A stretch of 64,000 bases of DNA, taken from positions 62,001 to 126,000 of the forward strand of contig JBCCRO010000015.1 of NCBI GenBank assembly GCA_039201605.1, given 5' to 3'. This document shows positions 9,129 to 17,510 of this stretch, piece after piece. Below the pieces are notes generated by a model that was given only the letters and a program-made list of their open reading frames with translations, ran no database searches and was not told the DNA's origin. This DNA comes from CADEDH01 sp039201605. Its GTDB lineage: Bacteria > Actinomycetota > Acidimicrobiia > Acidimicrobiales > SZUA-35. Position numbers and translations under genes: made by a program. Position 1 is the stretch's first letter, and every line of letters begins with the position of its first letter.

Positions 9129-10471
9129 GGCAGGGCCCCGTCCCACCGCTCGATCGACCGGCCGGCCGCGGTGGCGATCAGGTCGGGACCCTCGGCATCG
9201 ACGATCGTCACCGTGTGGAACCGGCCGGGCTCCAGATCGTCGTCGACGGTGATGATCCCGTCGATCTCCGGGGCCTCGGCCACCGACCGGGCCTGGCCCG
9301 GGGTATCGACCAGGACGGTGGCGGCCGAGCCGATCCGATCGATGCGGCCCTTGGTCGTTATCCGATCCTGCAGATCGCGCAGCTCACGCAACCGCTCGTC
9401 CCGGAGGGACCGGGGCACCTTGGGTTCGAGGTCGGCGCCGTAGGTGCCCTCCTCCTCGGAGTAGCCGAAGAAGCCGCACCAGTCGAGCTCGACCTGCCCG
9501 ACGAAGTCGAGGAGGCGATCGTGGTCCTCTTCGGTCTCGCCCGGGTAGCCGACGATGAAGTTGGAGCGGAAGGTGGCGCCGGGCTCCCGACGGCGGATGG
9601 CCTCGATCCGCTCGATGAACTTCTCCCCCGAGCCCCAGCGCCGCATGCGCCGCAGGTGCGGTGCCGACACGTGCTGGAGCGAGAGGTCGAAGTACGGCAC
9701 GCCGGTGGCGCACATCGTGTCGATCAGCTCGTCGGTGAGGTCGGAGGGGTAGAGGTAGAGCAGCCGGACCCAGTCCACCCGGTCGGCGACCGCCTGCACC
9801 AGGGGCACGATGCGGCGCGTCCCCCGGCCCTGATCCCGCCCGAAGGCGGCCAGATCCTGGGCGACGAGCACGACCTCGCGCACGCCGAGGCCGTCGACCT
9901 CGGCCAGGATCGATTCGACGGAGCGGGAGCGCTGCTGGCCCCGGAACGACGGGATGGCGCAGAACCCGCAGGCCCGGTCGCAGCCCTCGGCCACCTTGAC
10001 GTAGGCCCAGGGGGCCTCGGCCGGCGGCCGGGGCAGTTCGAGCAGATCGAAGGCGGGAACGGCGCCCGCCGGCTCCTCCGGGGTGGCGGCGGGCGAACCG
10101 GGCTTGAGCCCGATCGTGACCGGCACGGCGGTGGTGGCGCTCCCCGAGCCGGAGACCGAGGCCCCGAAGGGGGCGACGGCCTGCACCTCGGGGAGGGCGT
10201 CGGCCAGCTCCTGCCCGTAGCGCTCGGCCATGCAGCCGGTGACGACGAGCTCGGCGCCGTCCTTGCGGCCCTGGTCGAGGGCAAGGATCGTGTCGACCGA
10301 TTCCTGGCGGGCCTCACCGATGAAGGCGCAGGTGTTGACCACCACCACATCGGCGGCGTCGGGCGACGCGGCCGGTTCCAGGCCGTCGGCCACCAGGGTG
10401 CCGACGAGCTTGTCGGAATCGACCTGGTTCTTGGGGCAACCCAGGGTCTCCACCCAGTACTGACGAGCCAT
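9125..10471 (-). CDS. rimO: Ribosomal protein S12 methylthiotransferase RimO
   Basis: A 448-residue radical-SAM methylthiotransferase that modifies an aspartate of ribosomal protein S12. The N-terminal UPF0004 domain opens with YWVETLGCPKNQVDSDKL, and NTCAFIGEA and VTGCMAERYG supply its further cluster cysteines. The radical-SAM cluster motif is GCDRACGFCAIPSFRGQQRSR (C-x3-C-x2-C), and a C-terminal TRAM-like domain follows. GCPKNQVD and the CAFI segment distinguish RimO from MiaB. A GTG codon at 10474 immediately precedes the ATG at 10471, so either could be used. The gene is coupled to pgsA by a 4-base overlap. Confidence 0.93.
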   Translation of the reverse strand: MARQYWVETLGCPKNQVDSDKLVGTLVADGLEPAASPDAADVVVVNTCAFIGEARQESVDTILALDQGRKDGAELVVTGCMAERYGQELADALPEVQAVAPFGASVSGSGSATTAVPVTIGLKPGSPAATPEEPAGAVPAFDLLELPRPPAEAPWAYVKVAEGCDRACGFCAIPSFRGQQRSRSVESILAEVDGLGVREVVLVAQDLAAFGRDQGRGTRRIVPLVQAVADRVDWVRLLYLYPSDLTDELIDTMCATGVPYFDLSLQHVSAPHLRRMRRWGSGEKFIERIEAIRRREPGATFRSNFIVGYPGETEEDHDRLLDFVGQVELDWCGFFGYSEEEGTYGADLEPKVPRSLRDERLRELRDLQDRITTKGRIDRIGSAATVLVDTPGQARSVAEAPEIDGIITVDDDLEPGRFHTVTIVDAEGPDLIATAAGRSIERWDGALP

Positions 10472-10482
10472 CACCGCTCAGG

Positions 10483-11154
10483 CTACCCAGCGTCCTCCCC
10501 ATCGCCGGATTTCGTCACATCGTCGGCGCCGGCGCCCACCTGCTGCCGTTGGGCGTCGGTCCGCTTGACGAACAGGAACACCAGCCCGGCGAGCGCCGCC
10601 ATCAGCACCACCGAGGCGATGATCATCGGCCAGTTGGTGCCCTCGGGCTCGACCTCGACCCCGAGTCGGATCGGTTCGGGGGCCGACGGGTCGTAGGTGA
10701 AGTTGTAGCCCCGGGCGGTGAAGTCGGTGTCGAAGGAGATCATCTCGTAGTCGAGCTGGTAGTCGCCCGGCTCGGTGAGCGGCTCGTCGAGGCTGAAGCG
10801 GATGATCAGGCCGTCGGCCGCCGTCATCTCGCCCCCGATGTCCTCCCCGTCGGGACCGGTGATCGTCACCGCTGCCTCGGTGACCGGCTCGGCGAAGACC
10901 AGATCGATGACGTCGACCTCGCCCCCCACCCGCTGACCGGGCCCGGGTGAGCCCTGAAGCAGATCGGTGTGGGCGCCGGCGGGCGAGGGCCCGACGAGCA
11001 GGAGGGCGAGCACCGCCACCGCCACGAGTAGCGCCCGTCGTCGCCGTCGCCCCCGGGCTCGACCAGCTCGGGGGTTGCGTCCGACCGGTCGATCGTCGTG
11101 GGGGGTGGAGGCCGGGCTCACGGGCTGGAACTGTAGTGCTCGACGCTCAGGCAT
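10483..11154 (-). CDS. CopC-domain copper-binding-like exported protein
   Basis: A 223-residue protein. A signal sequence precedes AGAHTDLLQGSPGPGQRV, whose first residue after cleavage would be near the AHT histidine, the usual N-terminal copper ligand of CopC domains. The domain continues with DVIDLVFAEPV, VTITGPDG and a YQLDYEMISFDTDFTARG segment. A C-terminal transmembrane helix (WPMIIASVVLMAALAGLVFLF, written here in part) and a short basic/acidic cytoplasmic tail anchor it outside the membrane, as in the CopC/YcnJ architecture. The start is uncertain between ATG 11154 and GTG 11166. It lies 11 bases from rimO. A role in copper handling is inferred from the fold only. Confidence 0.75.
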   Translation of the reverse strand: MPERRALQFQPVSPASTPHDDRPVGRNPRAGRARGRRRRRALLVAVAVLALLLVGPSPAGAHTDLLQGSPGPGQRVGGEVDVIDLVFAEPVTEAAVTITGPDGEDIGGEMTAADGLIIRFSLDEPLTEPGDYQLDYEMISFDTDFTARGYNFTYDPSAPEPIRLGVEVEPEGTNWPMIIASVVLMAALAGLVFLFVKRTDAQRQQVGAGADDVTKSGDGEDAG

Positions 11155-11184
11155 GGCGCTCGGCACCGCCGTCGACCATGGCGG

Positions 11185-12096
11185 TCAGAAGGCCAGCGGG
11201 AGGCCCCGCGAGGTCCACGGTCGGCACACCAGCCGCCCGGTGCCGGACAGGGTGACGAAGGCCAGGGTGCCATCGGCCCCACCGAAGCACAGGTTGGTGG
11301 TGAGGGGATCGGGGAAGGTCTGGTGGAAGTGCACACCGTCGGGGGTGACGGTGGTGACACCGCCGTTGCCGATGGTGGCGACGCACACGTTGCCGAAGGC
11401 GTCGACGGCGAGGGCGTCGAAGAGCGGCCCGCCCTCGGGGTCGGCAAGCACCATTCCCCGGTGTTGGGGGCCGAAGTAGCCGGCGATCTGCCCGGGGCCG
11501 CTCAGCGGCCACTGCAGAAGGCGGCCCTGGACGGTCTCGGCCACATAGAGGGTGTCGCCGTCGGGCGAGAGGCCGACCCCGGCCGGGGCGTCGAGCGGGT
11601 ACACGACCTCGGTGATCGACGAACCGTCGGCGGCGGCGTAGTAGAGGCCGCCCCGGTCGCGCTCGCGGGGCCTGGTCTTGCCCCGGTCGGTGAACCAGAA
11701 CGAGCCGGTGGCGTCGAACACGAGATCGCTCGGGCTCTTGAGCCGGTGACCGTTGCAGTTGTCGTAGAGGATGTCGATGTCGCCGGTGGTCAGGTCGAGC
11801 CGCTGGACGCAGCCGCCGAGGTAGTAGTCGGGCTGGTCGCCCGGGACCATCATCCCGTTGACCTCGCTCCAGGTCGAGCCGCCGTTGTTGCACACGTACA
11901 GCGCACCGTCGGGACCGATGGCGGCCCCCGAAGGGCCACCGCCCAGATCGGCCACGGCGTCGACGTCTCCCTCGGCCGAGACCCGGCTGAGGGTGCCACG
12001 CGCCGTCTCGACCAGGAGGACGGAGCCGTCGGGCATCCACACCGGTCCCTGGGGGAAGCGCAAGCCCGAGGCCCACTCGATCGTTTCCAAACTCAC
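11185..12096 (-). CDS. SMP-30/gluconolactonase-like beta-propeller protein
   Basis: A 303-residue six-bladed beta-propeller of the SMP-30/gluconolactonase/LRE family; relatives hydrolyse sugar lactones using a bound divalent metal. Characteristic segments are FPQGPVWMPDGSVLLVE, the metal-ligand-like LYVCNNGG, LKSPSDLVFDATGSFWFTDRG and AGVGLSPDGDTLYVAET. There is no signal peptide. The GTG at 12096 has GGAG eight bases upstream (cggtaGGAGctggc), which I prefer over an in-frame start at 12120. It lies between the antiporter and CopC-like genes on one strand. The physiological lactone is unknown. Confidence 0.85.
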   Translation of the reverse strand: MSLETIEWASGLRFPQGPVWMPDGSVLLVETARGTLSRVSAEGDVDAVADLGGGPSGAAIGPDGALYVCNNGGSTWSEVNGMMVPGDQPDYYLGGCVQRLDLTTGDIDILYDNCNGHRLKSPSDLVFDATGSFWFTDRGKTRPRERDRGGLYYAAADGSSITEVVYPLDAPAGVGLSPDGDTLYVAETVQGRLLQWPLSGPGQIAGYFGPQHRGMVLADPEGGPLFDALAVDAFGNVCVATIGNGGVTTVTPDGVHFHQTFPDPLTTNLCFGGADGTLAFVTLSGTGRLVCRPWTSRGLPLAF

Positions 12097-12140
12097 GCCA
12101 GCTCCTACCGCCGCACCCACCTGCGAAGCCCGTGCTCAGC

Positions 12141-13133
12141 CTAGAAGTAGGCCAGCGCTTCCCCGGCGGGATCGGTCCCGTTTTGGGCCAAAAGGATGAC
12201 GGCGATGACCCACGCCGCCAGGAGGGCCGCCCCTTCGACCCGATGGACCCGGCGGCGGGTGGCCATGGCCACCACCGCCCCGATCGCCACCAGCACCATG
12301 ACGACCAGTCCGATGCTCCGCAGGCCCTCGTCGCCCATCGGGCCCGGGCCGAGCAGGGCGATGGCGGTGCCGACGGCCAGGCTGTTGAAGATGTTGGAGC
12401 CGAGCAGGTTGCCCAGCAGCAGATCGGTGGCCTTTCGGCGGGCGGCGGCGATGCCCGTCATGAGCTCGGGGAGCGAGGTGCCGACGGCGACCAGGGTGAA
12501 CCCGACGAAGCCGCCCTTGAGTCCGAACTCCTCGGCGATGCCCTGGGCGCCCCACACCAGGAGCTGGGCCCCGGCCACGGTGCCGACCAGGCCGACGATG
12601 GTGCGGACGATCTCGGCCCGGAGGGGGCCTGCCTCATCCTCGTCGTCGTCCTCCTCGCCAACGCCTCGGCCGCCGGCGATGATCCAGCTCAGCGAGGCGA
12701 CGAGGGCGACGGCCAGGATCAGCCCGTCGAGCCGGGTCAGTCCGCCCCAGTAGGCGAGGGCGGCGAACAGCAGGACCGCCATCAGCGACAGCGGCGCCTC
12801 CCGGCCGAGCACGGCCCTGGTGACGAGGACGGGCACGATGATGGCGGCGGCCCCCAGTACCAGCGACAGATTGGCGACGTTGGAGCCGATGATGTTGCCG
12901 AAGCCGAGCTCGGCGTTGCCCCCCTGGGCGGCCAGTGACGACACGAGGAGCTCGGGGGCGCTGGTGCCGAAGCCGACGATCAGGGCGCCGACCAGAACGG
13001 GCGAGAGCCGGGCCTTGGTGGCGATGTGGGCGGCGCCGTCAACGAACTCGTCCGCCGCCTTGGCCAGAAGGAGGACACCGATCACGACCTCGATGCAGGC
13101 CACGAGAAGTGTCGGCTCACTGAGGAATGGCAC
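12141..13133 (-). CDS. Ca2+/Na+ antiporter of the CaCA family (YrbG type)
   Basis: A 330-residue membrane protein with about ten hydrophobic segments in two inverted halves. Each half carries an alpha repeat: GFGTSAPELLVSSLAA with GNIIGSNVANL in the first, and AVGTSLPELMTGIAAA with GNLLGSNIFNSL in the second. Those acidic and serine residues form the cation site in the calcium/cation antiporter superfamily. An acidic cytoplasmic loop (GEEDDDEDEAG) separates the halves. Exchange of calcium or another cation against sodium or protons is the family role; the exact ions cannot be told. It follows ftsK on the same strand after 126 bases. Confidence 0.9.
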   Translation of the reverse strand: MPFLSEPTLLVACIEVVIGVLLLAKAADEFVDGAAHIATKARLSPVLVGALIVGFGTSAPELLVSSLAAQGGNAELGFGNIIGSNVANLSLVLGAAAIIVPVLVTRAVLGREAPLSLMAVLLFAALAYWGGLTRLDGLILAVALVASLSWIIAGGRGVGEEDDDEDEAGPLRAEIVRTIVGLVGTVAGAQLLVWGAQGIAEEFGLKGGFVGFTLVAVGTSLPELMTGIAAARRKATDLLLGNLLGSNIFNSLAVGTAIALLGPGPMGDEGLRSIGLVVMVLVAIGAVVAMATRRRVHRVEGAALLAAWVIAVILLAQNGTDPAGEALAYF

Positions 13134-13230
13134 CGGATGAACCTACAGCCGCCGACCCGGTAAACCTTGACGCCGACCCAGCCGATGCGGCCCGGGCCCG
13201 ACGGCCCGGACCATGAGCGCCGTCCGCGGC

Positions 13231-13272
13231 CTCAGGTGCGGGGTCTCAGGTGCGGGGTCTCAGGTGCGGGGC
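13231..13272. repeat. 14-bp tandem repeat, almost three copies
   Basis: The unit CTCAGGTGCGGGGT occurs at 13231-13244 and 13245-13258, with a near-complete third copy from 13259. The third copy contains the ftsK stop codon, so slippage would extend or move the 3' end of ftsK. Confidence 0.85.
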
Positions 13273-16200
13273 TTGTACCCGGGGGGCGGAGCCAGGGCCG
13301 GATCGAAGTCGCCGTCGAAGTCGTCGTCGTCCTCGTCGTCGAACTCGATCCCGTCGAGGGCGTCATCGACCGATATGCCGTCGGCGCCGTCGTCGAGATC
13401 CTCGGCCTCGTCGTCGAAGGCGTCGGCCTCGTCATCGAAGGCGCCATCATCGGAGGCGCCATCATCGGAGGCGTTGTCATCGACGTCGACGACCGGCTCG
13501 TCCTCGGGCTCGGGCTCGTCGGGGATGTCCTCGACGATCCGCAGCTGGGGACGCTTCGGCGGCTCCTCCTTCTTGCGGTCGAGGCCGAGCTCGGGATCGG
13601 GCTCGAGGTCGGGGACCGGCTCGGGATCCGGTACCGGGTCGGGCTCGGGCGTCGGGTTGACGGCGGTCTCGGGCCGCTTGACCGGGGGTCGCCCCTTGTC
13701 GAGCTCGCCTTCGAGGACCGACCTCTTGGGGGGCCGCTTGGCCGGGGGACGACCCGAGGTGCTGCCGTCGCCGGTCGGGCCACCGGCGGTCGAACCGTTG
13801 GCCTTCGACGGGCTGGTGCGCCCGCTCGACGGGGTGGTCGCCGTCTTGGCCGCCGGGTGGTTGGTGGCCGGGGCGCCGGCGCCCACCTTCGCCCTCGCCT
13901 TGGCCGGAGCGCCGGTGGCGTGGGCGGCCTGGGCCGGCGCGCCGCCGGAGGAGACCGGCCGGTTGGCGGGCGGTTTCGACGGGGTGGGGTCGCCCGCCGG
14001 GAACTGGAGGTCGGCCAGAGTTTTGCGCCGCTTCTTCGGCTTGTCGACCACGGGCTGGGCGGCCGAGACACCGGTGGCGGGACCGGCCGATGCGGTGGAA
14101 CCCGACGGCGTCGATGGCCCTCCCGAGGGGCCGTCGGTGTCCGGGTCGGACGTCGGCCGGGGCCCAGCGGAGGTCGCCGAGCCGGGGCCGTCGCCGGAAG
14201 GCGGGCCCGAGGGCCGGGACGGCGAGGACGAGGGCCCGGTCGACGGCCCGGACGGCGAAGGCGAGGGCCCGGTCGACGGCGAGGGCGAGGATGGGGCGGC
14301 GGGCGACGGGCCGTTGCCGGGCGCAGGGGCTCCCCCACCGCCACCGCCGGGCCAATTGCCGCTGTCGAGATCCTGCGGGGTCATGAGGACGTCGCGGGGC
14401 TTGGAGCCGAGCGACGGGCCCACCACGCCCCGCTCCTCGAGCAGATCCATGATGCGCCCGGCCCGGGCGAACCCGACCCGAAGCTTGCGCTGCAGCATCG
14501 AGGTGGAGCCGAGCTGGGAGCGGACCACCAGCTCCATGGCCTGGAGCAGGAGGCCGTCGTCGTCCTCGTCGCCAGTGGAGCCACCGGGGATCATCGCCGC
14601 CGCCCCGCCTGCGCCGTCCTCCTCGCCAACCACGCGGCTGTCGTAGGTGGTGTCGGGGGCCTGGTGGAGCCAGTGGTTGACCACCGCCTCCACCTCCTCC
14701 TCGGTCACCCAGGCGCCCTGGAAACGGGTGGGGGTGCTGGTGGAGCCGTCGTTGAGCAGCCCGTCACCCCGACCGACGAGGCGCTCGGCCCCGGGCTGGT
14801 CGAGGATGACCCGGCTGTCGGTGAGGCTGGACACGGCGAAGGCCAGGCGGGCGGGCACGTTGGCCTTGATCAGACCGGTGATGACGTTGGTCGACGGTCG
14901 CTGGGTGGCGATCACCAGGTGGATGCCGACGGCCCGGGCCTTCTGGGCGATGCGGCAGATCGACTCCTCCACGTCCCGTGCGGCGACCATCATCAGGTCG
15001 GCCAGCTCGTCGAGCACGACGAGGATGTAGCTCAGCTTCTGGTACTCCACCGGATCGCCGCCATCGGGCGACGGGCGGGGGGCGAAGCGGCCCTCGTCGA
15101 CGGCCTTGTTGTAGCCGTTCAGATCGCGCACCCCGACCTCGCTGAGCAGGTCGTAGCGGCGCTCCATCTCCCGCACCGCCCACGCCAGGGCGTTGGCCGC
15201 CTTCTTGGGATCGGTCACCACCTCGGTGAGCAGATGGGGCAGGCGCTCGTACTGGTTCAGCTCCACCCGCTTGGGGTCGACCAGGATCAGCCGCACCTCC
15301 TCGGGGGTGGAGCGCATCAGGATCGAGGTGAGCATCGAGTTGATCGAACTCGACTTGCCGGAACCGGTCTGGCCGGCCACCAGGAGGTGGGGCATCTTGG
15401 CCAGGTTGATCATCACCGTCTTGCCGGTGATGTCCCGCCCGAGCACGGTCTCCAGCGGATGGTCGGCGTTGGCCGCCTCCTCCGAGACGAGCAGGTCGCC
15501 GACGGTGATGATCTGACGGCGGACGTTGGGCACCTCGACGCCGATGGCCTGCTTGCCCGGGATCGGGGCCAGGATCCGCACGTCGGGGGTGGCCATGGCG
15601 TAGGCGATGTCCTTGTGCAGGGCCGTGACCCGCCCCACCTTCACCCCGGGCCCGAGCTCCAGCTCGAAGCGACTCACCGTGGGGCCGACGACCACGCCGA
15701 TCAGGCGGGTCTCCACCCCGTGCTCGGCCAGGGCGTGCTCCAGCTGACGGCCGGTGGCCTCGACGGTGGCCCGGTCGACGTCCTGGTTCTCGGTGCGATC
15801 CAGGAGATCGAGGTTCGGCAGGCTCCACTGGCCGTCGATGGGACCGCGGTTGGCCACCACCAGCCCCTCGACCGTGGCGGTCTGGGGCACCTCGATGACG
15901 GGCTCGGGCGCGGCGTCGGCCCACGAACTTTCGATGCCATCCCCACCGCCGAGGTCGGCGGTGGGGACGTCGTCGAACCCGACGGCGTCCAGCAGCTCGG
16001 TGTCGGCGTCGTCGGCGTGGAAGCCGTCGCCGCCCCGGAGGTCGATGTAGGTCTCCCCCTGCTCGTCGACGTCGGTGCCCGGGTCGTCGAGGGGGTCGTC
16101 GGCGCCGAACACCGGGCGGGAGCGACGACCGCGCTGACGGCGTGAGGCCTTGTCCTGGTCCCTGTCGGCTCGGGCCTCGCGCCGGGCCCGCACGTCGTCC

Positions 16201-16823
16201 CGACGCTCCAGGAACCCGTCGACCAGCGGACGGCAGCGCTCGACCAGCCCGTCGACGACGGCCGACGCCGAGACCGAGGTGAGGAGCACGATGGCCACCG
16301 CCACCAGGGTGATGGTGACGACGATCTCGCCCCAGTAGCCGAACCAGCGCTCGAAACTGCCGCCGATCCACACACCGACCCAACCGCCGGCCCGGCCCAG
16401 GTCGGCCACCGGCGAACCCCAGCCCGGTCGGCCGCCGGTGAGATCGAGGGTGGCGAAGAGGGCGGCAACGGCACAGCCCCAGGCCACATACTCGGCCGGG
16501 GTCAGACGGGAGGCCTTGCCCCGCTTGCCTCGTTTGCCCCGCTTGCGCAACAGGAGCCAGCCGGCGCCGAGGAAGACCACGGGCAGGATGTAGCGGGCTC
16601 GGCCCACGAGCGAGCCGGTGCCGTCGGCCAGCCATCGGCCGACCACGCCGGTGGTATCGGTGTAGAGGCTCAGGCCGAGGATGAGGCCCAGCGCGATGAT
16701 GACCAACGCCTGCACGTCACGCCGATTCTGGGCGCGTTGCTTCGCCGTTGGTTTCTTCCGTGAGGATCGTCCGCCCGTAGCCCCGCGACCGGAACGAGTT
16801 TTGCTCCGATTTGTCTGTGCCAC
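13260..16823 (-). CDS. ftsK: FtsK/SpoIIIE DNA translocase with long disordered C-terminal extension
   Basis: A 1187-residue septal DNA pump that segregates chromosome termini at division. Residues 1-60 are basic, and about four membrane helices lie between 35 and 210. A charged linker follows, then the motor: Walker A AGQTGSGKSSSINSML and Walker B YILVVLDELADLMM. The winged-helix gamma domain (about residues 750-812, QLGSTSMLQRKLRVGFARAGR) normally ends the protein. Here about 370 residues follow: a Pro/Ser/Gly/Thr region, a basic patch KPKKRRKTLADLQ, a Pro/Lys region and an acidic Asp/Glu tail. The GTG at 16823 (VAQTNRSK) is preferred because the frame upstream overlaps the divergent gene at 16965 and lacks conservation. 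Confidence 0.92.
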   Translation of the reverse strand: MAQTNRSKTRSGRGATGGRSSRKKPTAKQRAQNRRDVQALVIIALGLILGLSLYTDTTGVVGRWLADGTGSLVGRARYILPVVFLGAGWLLLRKRGKRGKRGKASRLTPAEYVAWGCAVAALFATLDLTGGRPGWGSPVADLGRAGGWVGVWIGGSFERWFGYWGEIVVTITLVAVAIVLLTSVSASAVVDGLVERCRPLVDGFLERRDDVRARREARADRDQDKASRRQRGRRSRPVFGADDPLDDPGTDVDEQGETYIDLRGGDGFHADDADTELLDAVGFDDVPTADLGGGDGIESSWADAAPEPVIEVPQTATVEGLVVANRGPIDGQWSLPNLDLLDRTENQDVDRATVEATGRQLEHALAEHGVETRLIGVVVGPTVSRFELELGPGVKVGRVTALHKDIAYAMATPDVRILAPIPGKQAIGVEVPNVRRQIITVGDLLVSEEAANADHPLETVLGRDITGKTVMINLAKMPHLLVAGQTGSGKSSSINSMLTSILMRSTPEEVRLILVDPKRVELNQYERLPHLLTEVVTDPKKAANALAWAVREMERRYDLLSEVGVRDLNGYNKAVDEGRFAPRPSPDGGDPVEYQKLSYILVVLDELADLMMVAARDVEESICRIAQKARAVGIHLVIATQRPSTNVITGLIKANVPARLAFAVSSLTDSRVILDQPGAERLVGRGDGLLNDGSTSTPTRFQGAWVTEEEVEAVVNHWLHQAPDTTYDSRVVGEEDGAGGAAAMIPGGSTGDEDDDGLLLQAMELVVRSQLGSTSMLQRKLRVGFARAGRIMDLLEERGVVGPSLGSKPRDVLMTPQDLDSGNWPGGGGGGAPAPGNGPSPAAPSSPSPSTGPSPSPSGPSTGPSSSPSRPSGPPSGDGPGSATSAGPRPTSDPDTDGPSGGPSTPSGSTASAGPATGVSAAQPVVDKPKKRRKTLADLQFPAGDPTPSKPPANRPVSSGGAPAQAAHATGAPAKARAKVGAGAPATNHPAAKTATTPSSGRTSPSKANGSTAGGPTGDGSTSGRPPAKRPPKRSVLEGELDKGRPPVKRPETAVNPTPEPDPVPDPEPVPDLEPDPELGLDRKKEEPPKRPQLRIVEDIPDEPEPEDEPVVDVDDNASDDGASDDGAFDDEADAFDDEAEDLDDGADGISVDDALDGIEFDDEDDDDFDGDFDPALAPPPGYKPRT

Positions 16824-16964
16824 AGTCCTGTTGACTCTAGTCGGCGTCGGACAGCGGGTGAGGGACACTCCCGCCTGGGCGTTCGCCGCTGTCGGCCCGC
16901 CCGATCCGGTGGTCGCCCCCCCCCGAGCGGGCGAGGGTCCAAGGTCGGCGCCGACCGCTGTCCT

Positions 16965-17291
16965 ATGGTGACCGCCGTGACGATTCTGCTCTGGGTATGT
17001 GTCGCCCTGGGGTTCGCCGCCGGTTTCGTCCCCCGAGGCTGGCTTGCCGTTCCCCTGAGTCTCCTGGTCGGCTTCGTGCCCCGCATCCTGGGCCTGACCT
17101 GGGACGACGGGGTGACGATCGAGTTCCTCAGCGTCTGGACCCTGGCCTGGCCGGCGATGACGGCGCTCGGGTACCTGCTGCATCAGCGGCTGTTCTCCCG
17201 ACGACGCCGGAGCGACGACCGAGCGGACGGCGGCTCGGGCGGCCGGGCGGGCTCGGCGTCGACCGCCGACGGCCTCGACGCCGTCGGCTGA
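16965..17291 (+). CDS. Small membrane protein, function unknown
   Basis: A 108-residue protein with three hydrophobic segments (about residues 4-22, 26-44 and 55-75), then a basic RRRR stretch and a Gly/Ser/Asp tail expected in the cytoplasm. I do not recognise the family. It is divergent from ftsK (141 bases between starts), so the two may share a regulatory region. The reading shows strong GC third-position bias. The ATG at 16965 and the GTG at 16968 are adjacent possible starts. Confidence 0.6.
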   Translation: MVTAVTILLWVCVALGFAAGFVPRGWLAVPLSLLVGFVPRILGLTWDDGVTIEFLSVWTLAWPAMTALGYLLHQRLFSRRRRSDDRADGGSGGRAGSASTADGLDAVG

Positions 17292-17470
17292 CCCTCAGCC
17301 CGCCTCCATAGCCCCGCCCGACCGCTGGACCCCCGCAGCGCGTCACCTCGGCGACCGCAGGGCGCGTCGGGACGGCGATGGGCCGCCCGTCGGCACCGGT
17401 CCGACCATGGCTGGGCCCTGGCGGTCGGCGGCCCGGCGAGCCGCCGCGGCCTTGGGGCCCCGGAGCGACT

Positions 17471-17496
17471 CGGGGCTACTCGGGGCTACTCGGGGC
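17471..17496. repeat. Short direct repeat CGGGGCTACT
   Basis: Two perfect tandem copies of the 10-base unit (17471-17480 and 17481-17490) and a partial third copy lie in the convergent intergenic region between 17291 and 17511. No gene is seen in that 219-base gap. Confidence 0.7.
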
Positions 17497-17510
17497 GGGG
17501 CCGAGCGGGC

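Noticed and set aside
13167..16145. 992-codon open frame on the plus strand opposite ftsK
   Set aside because: Low-complexity product with no motif; the minus-strand ftsK has complete Walker and gamma motifs.
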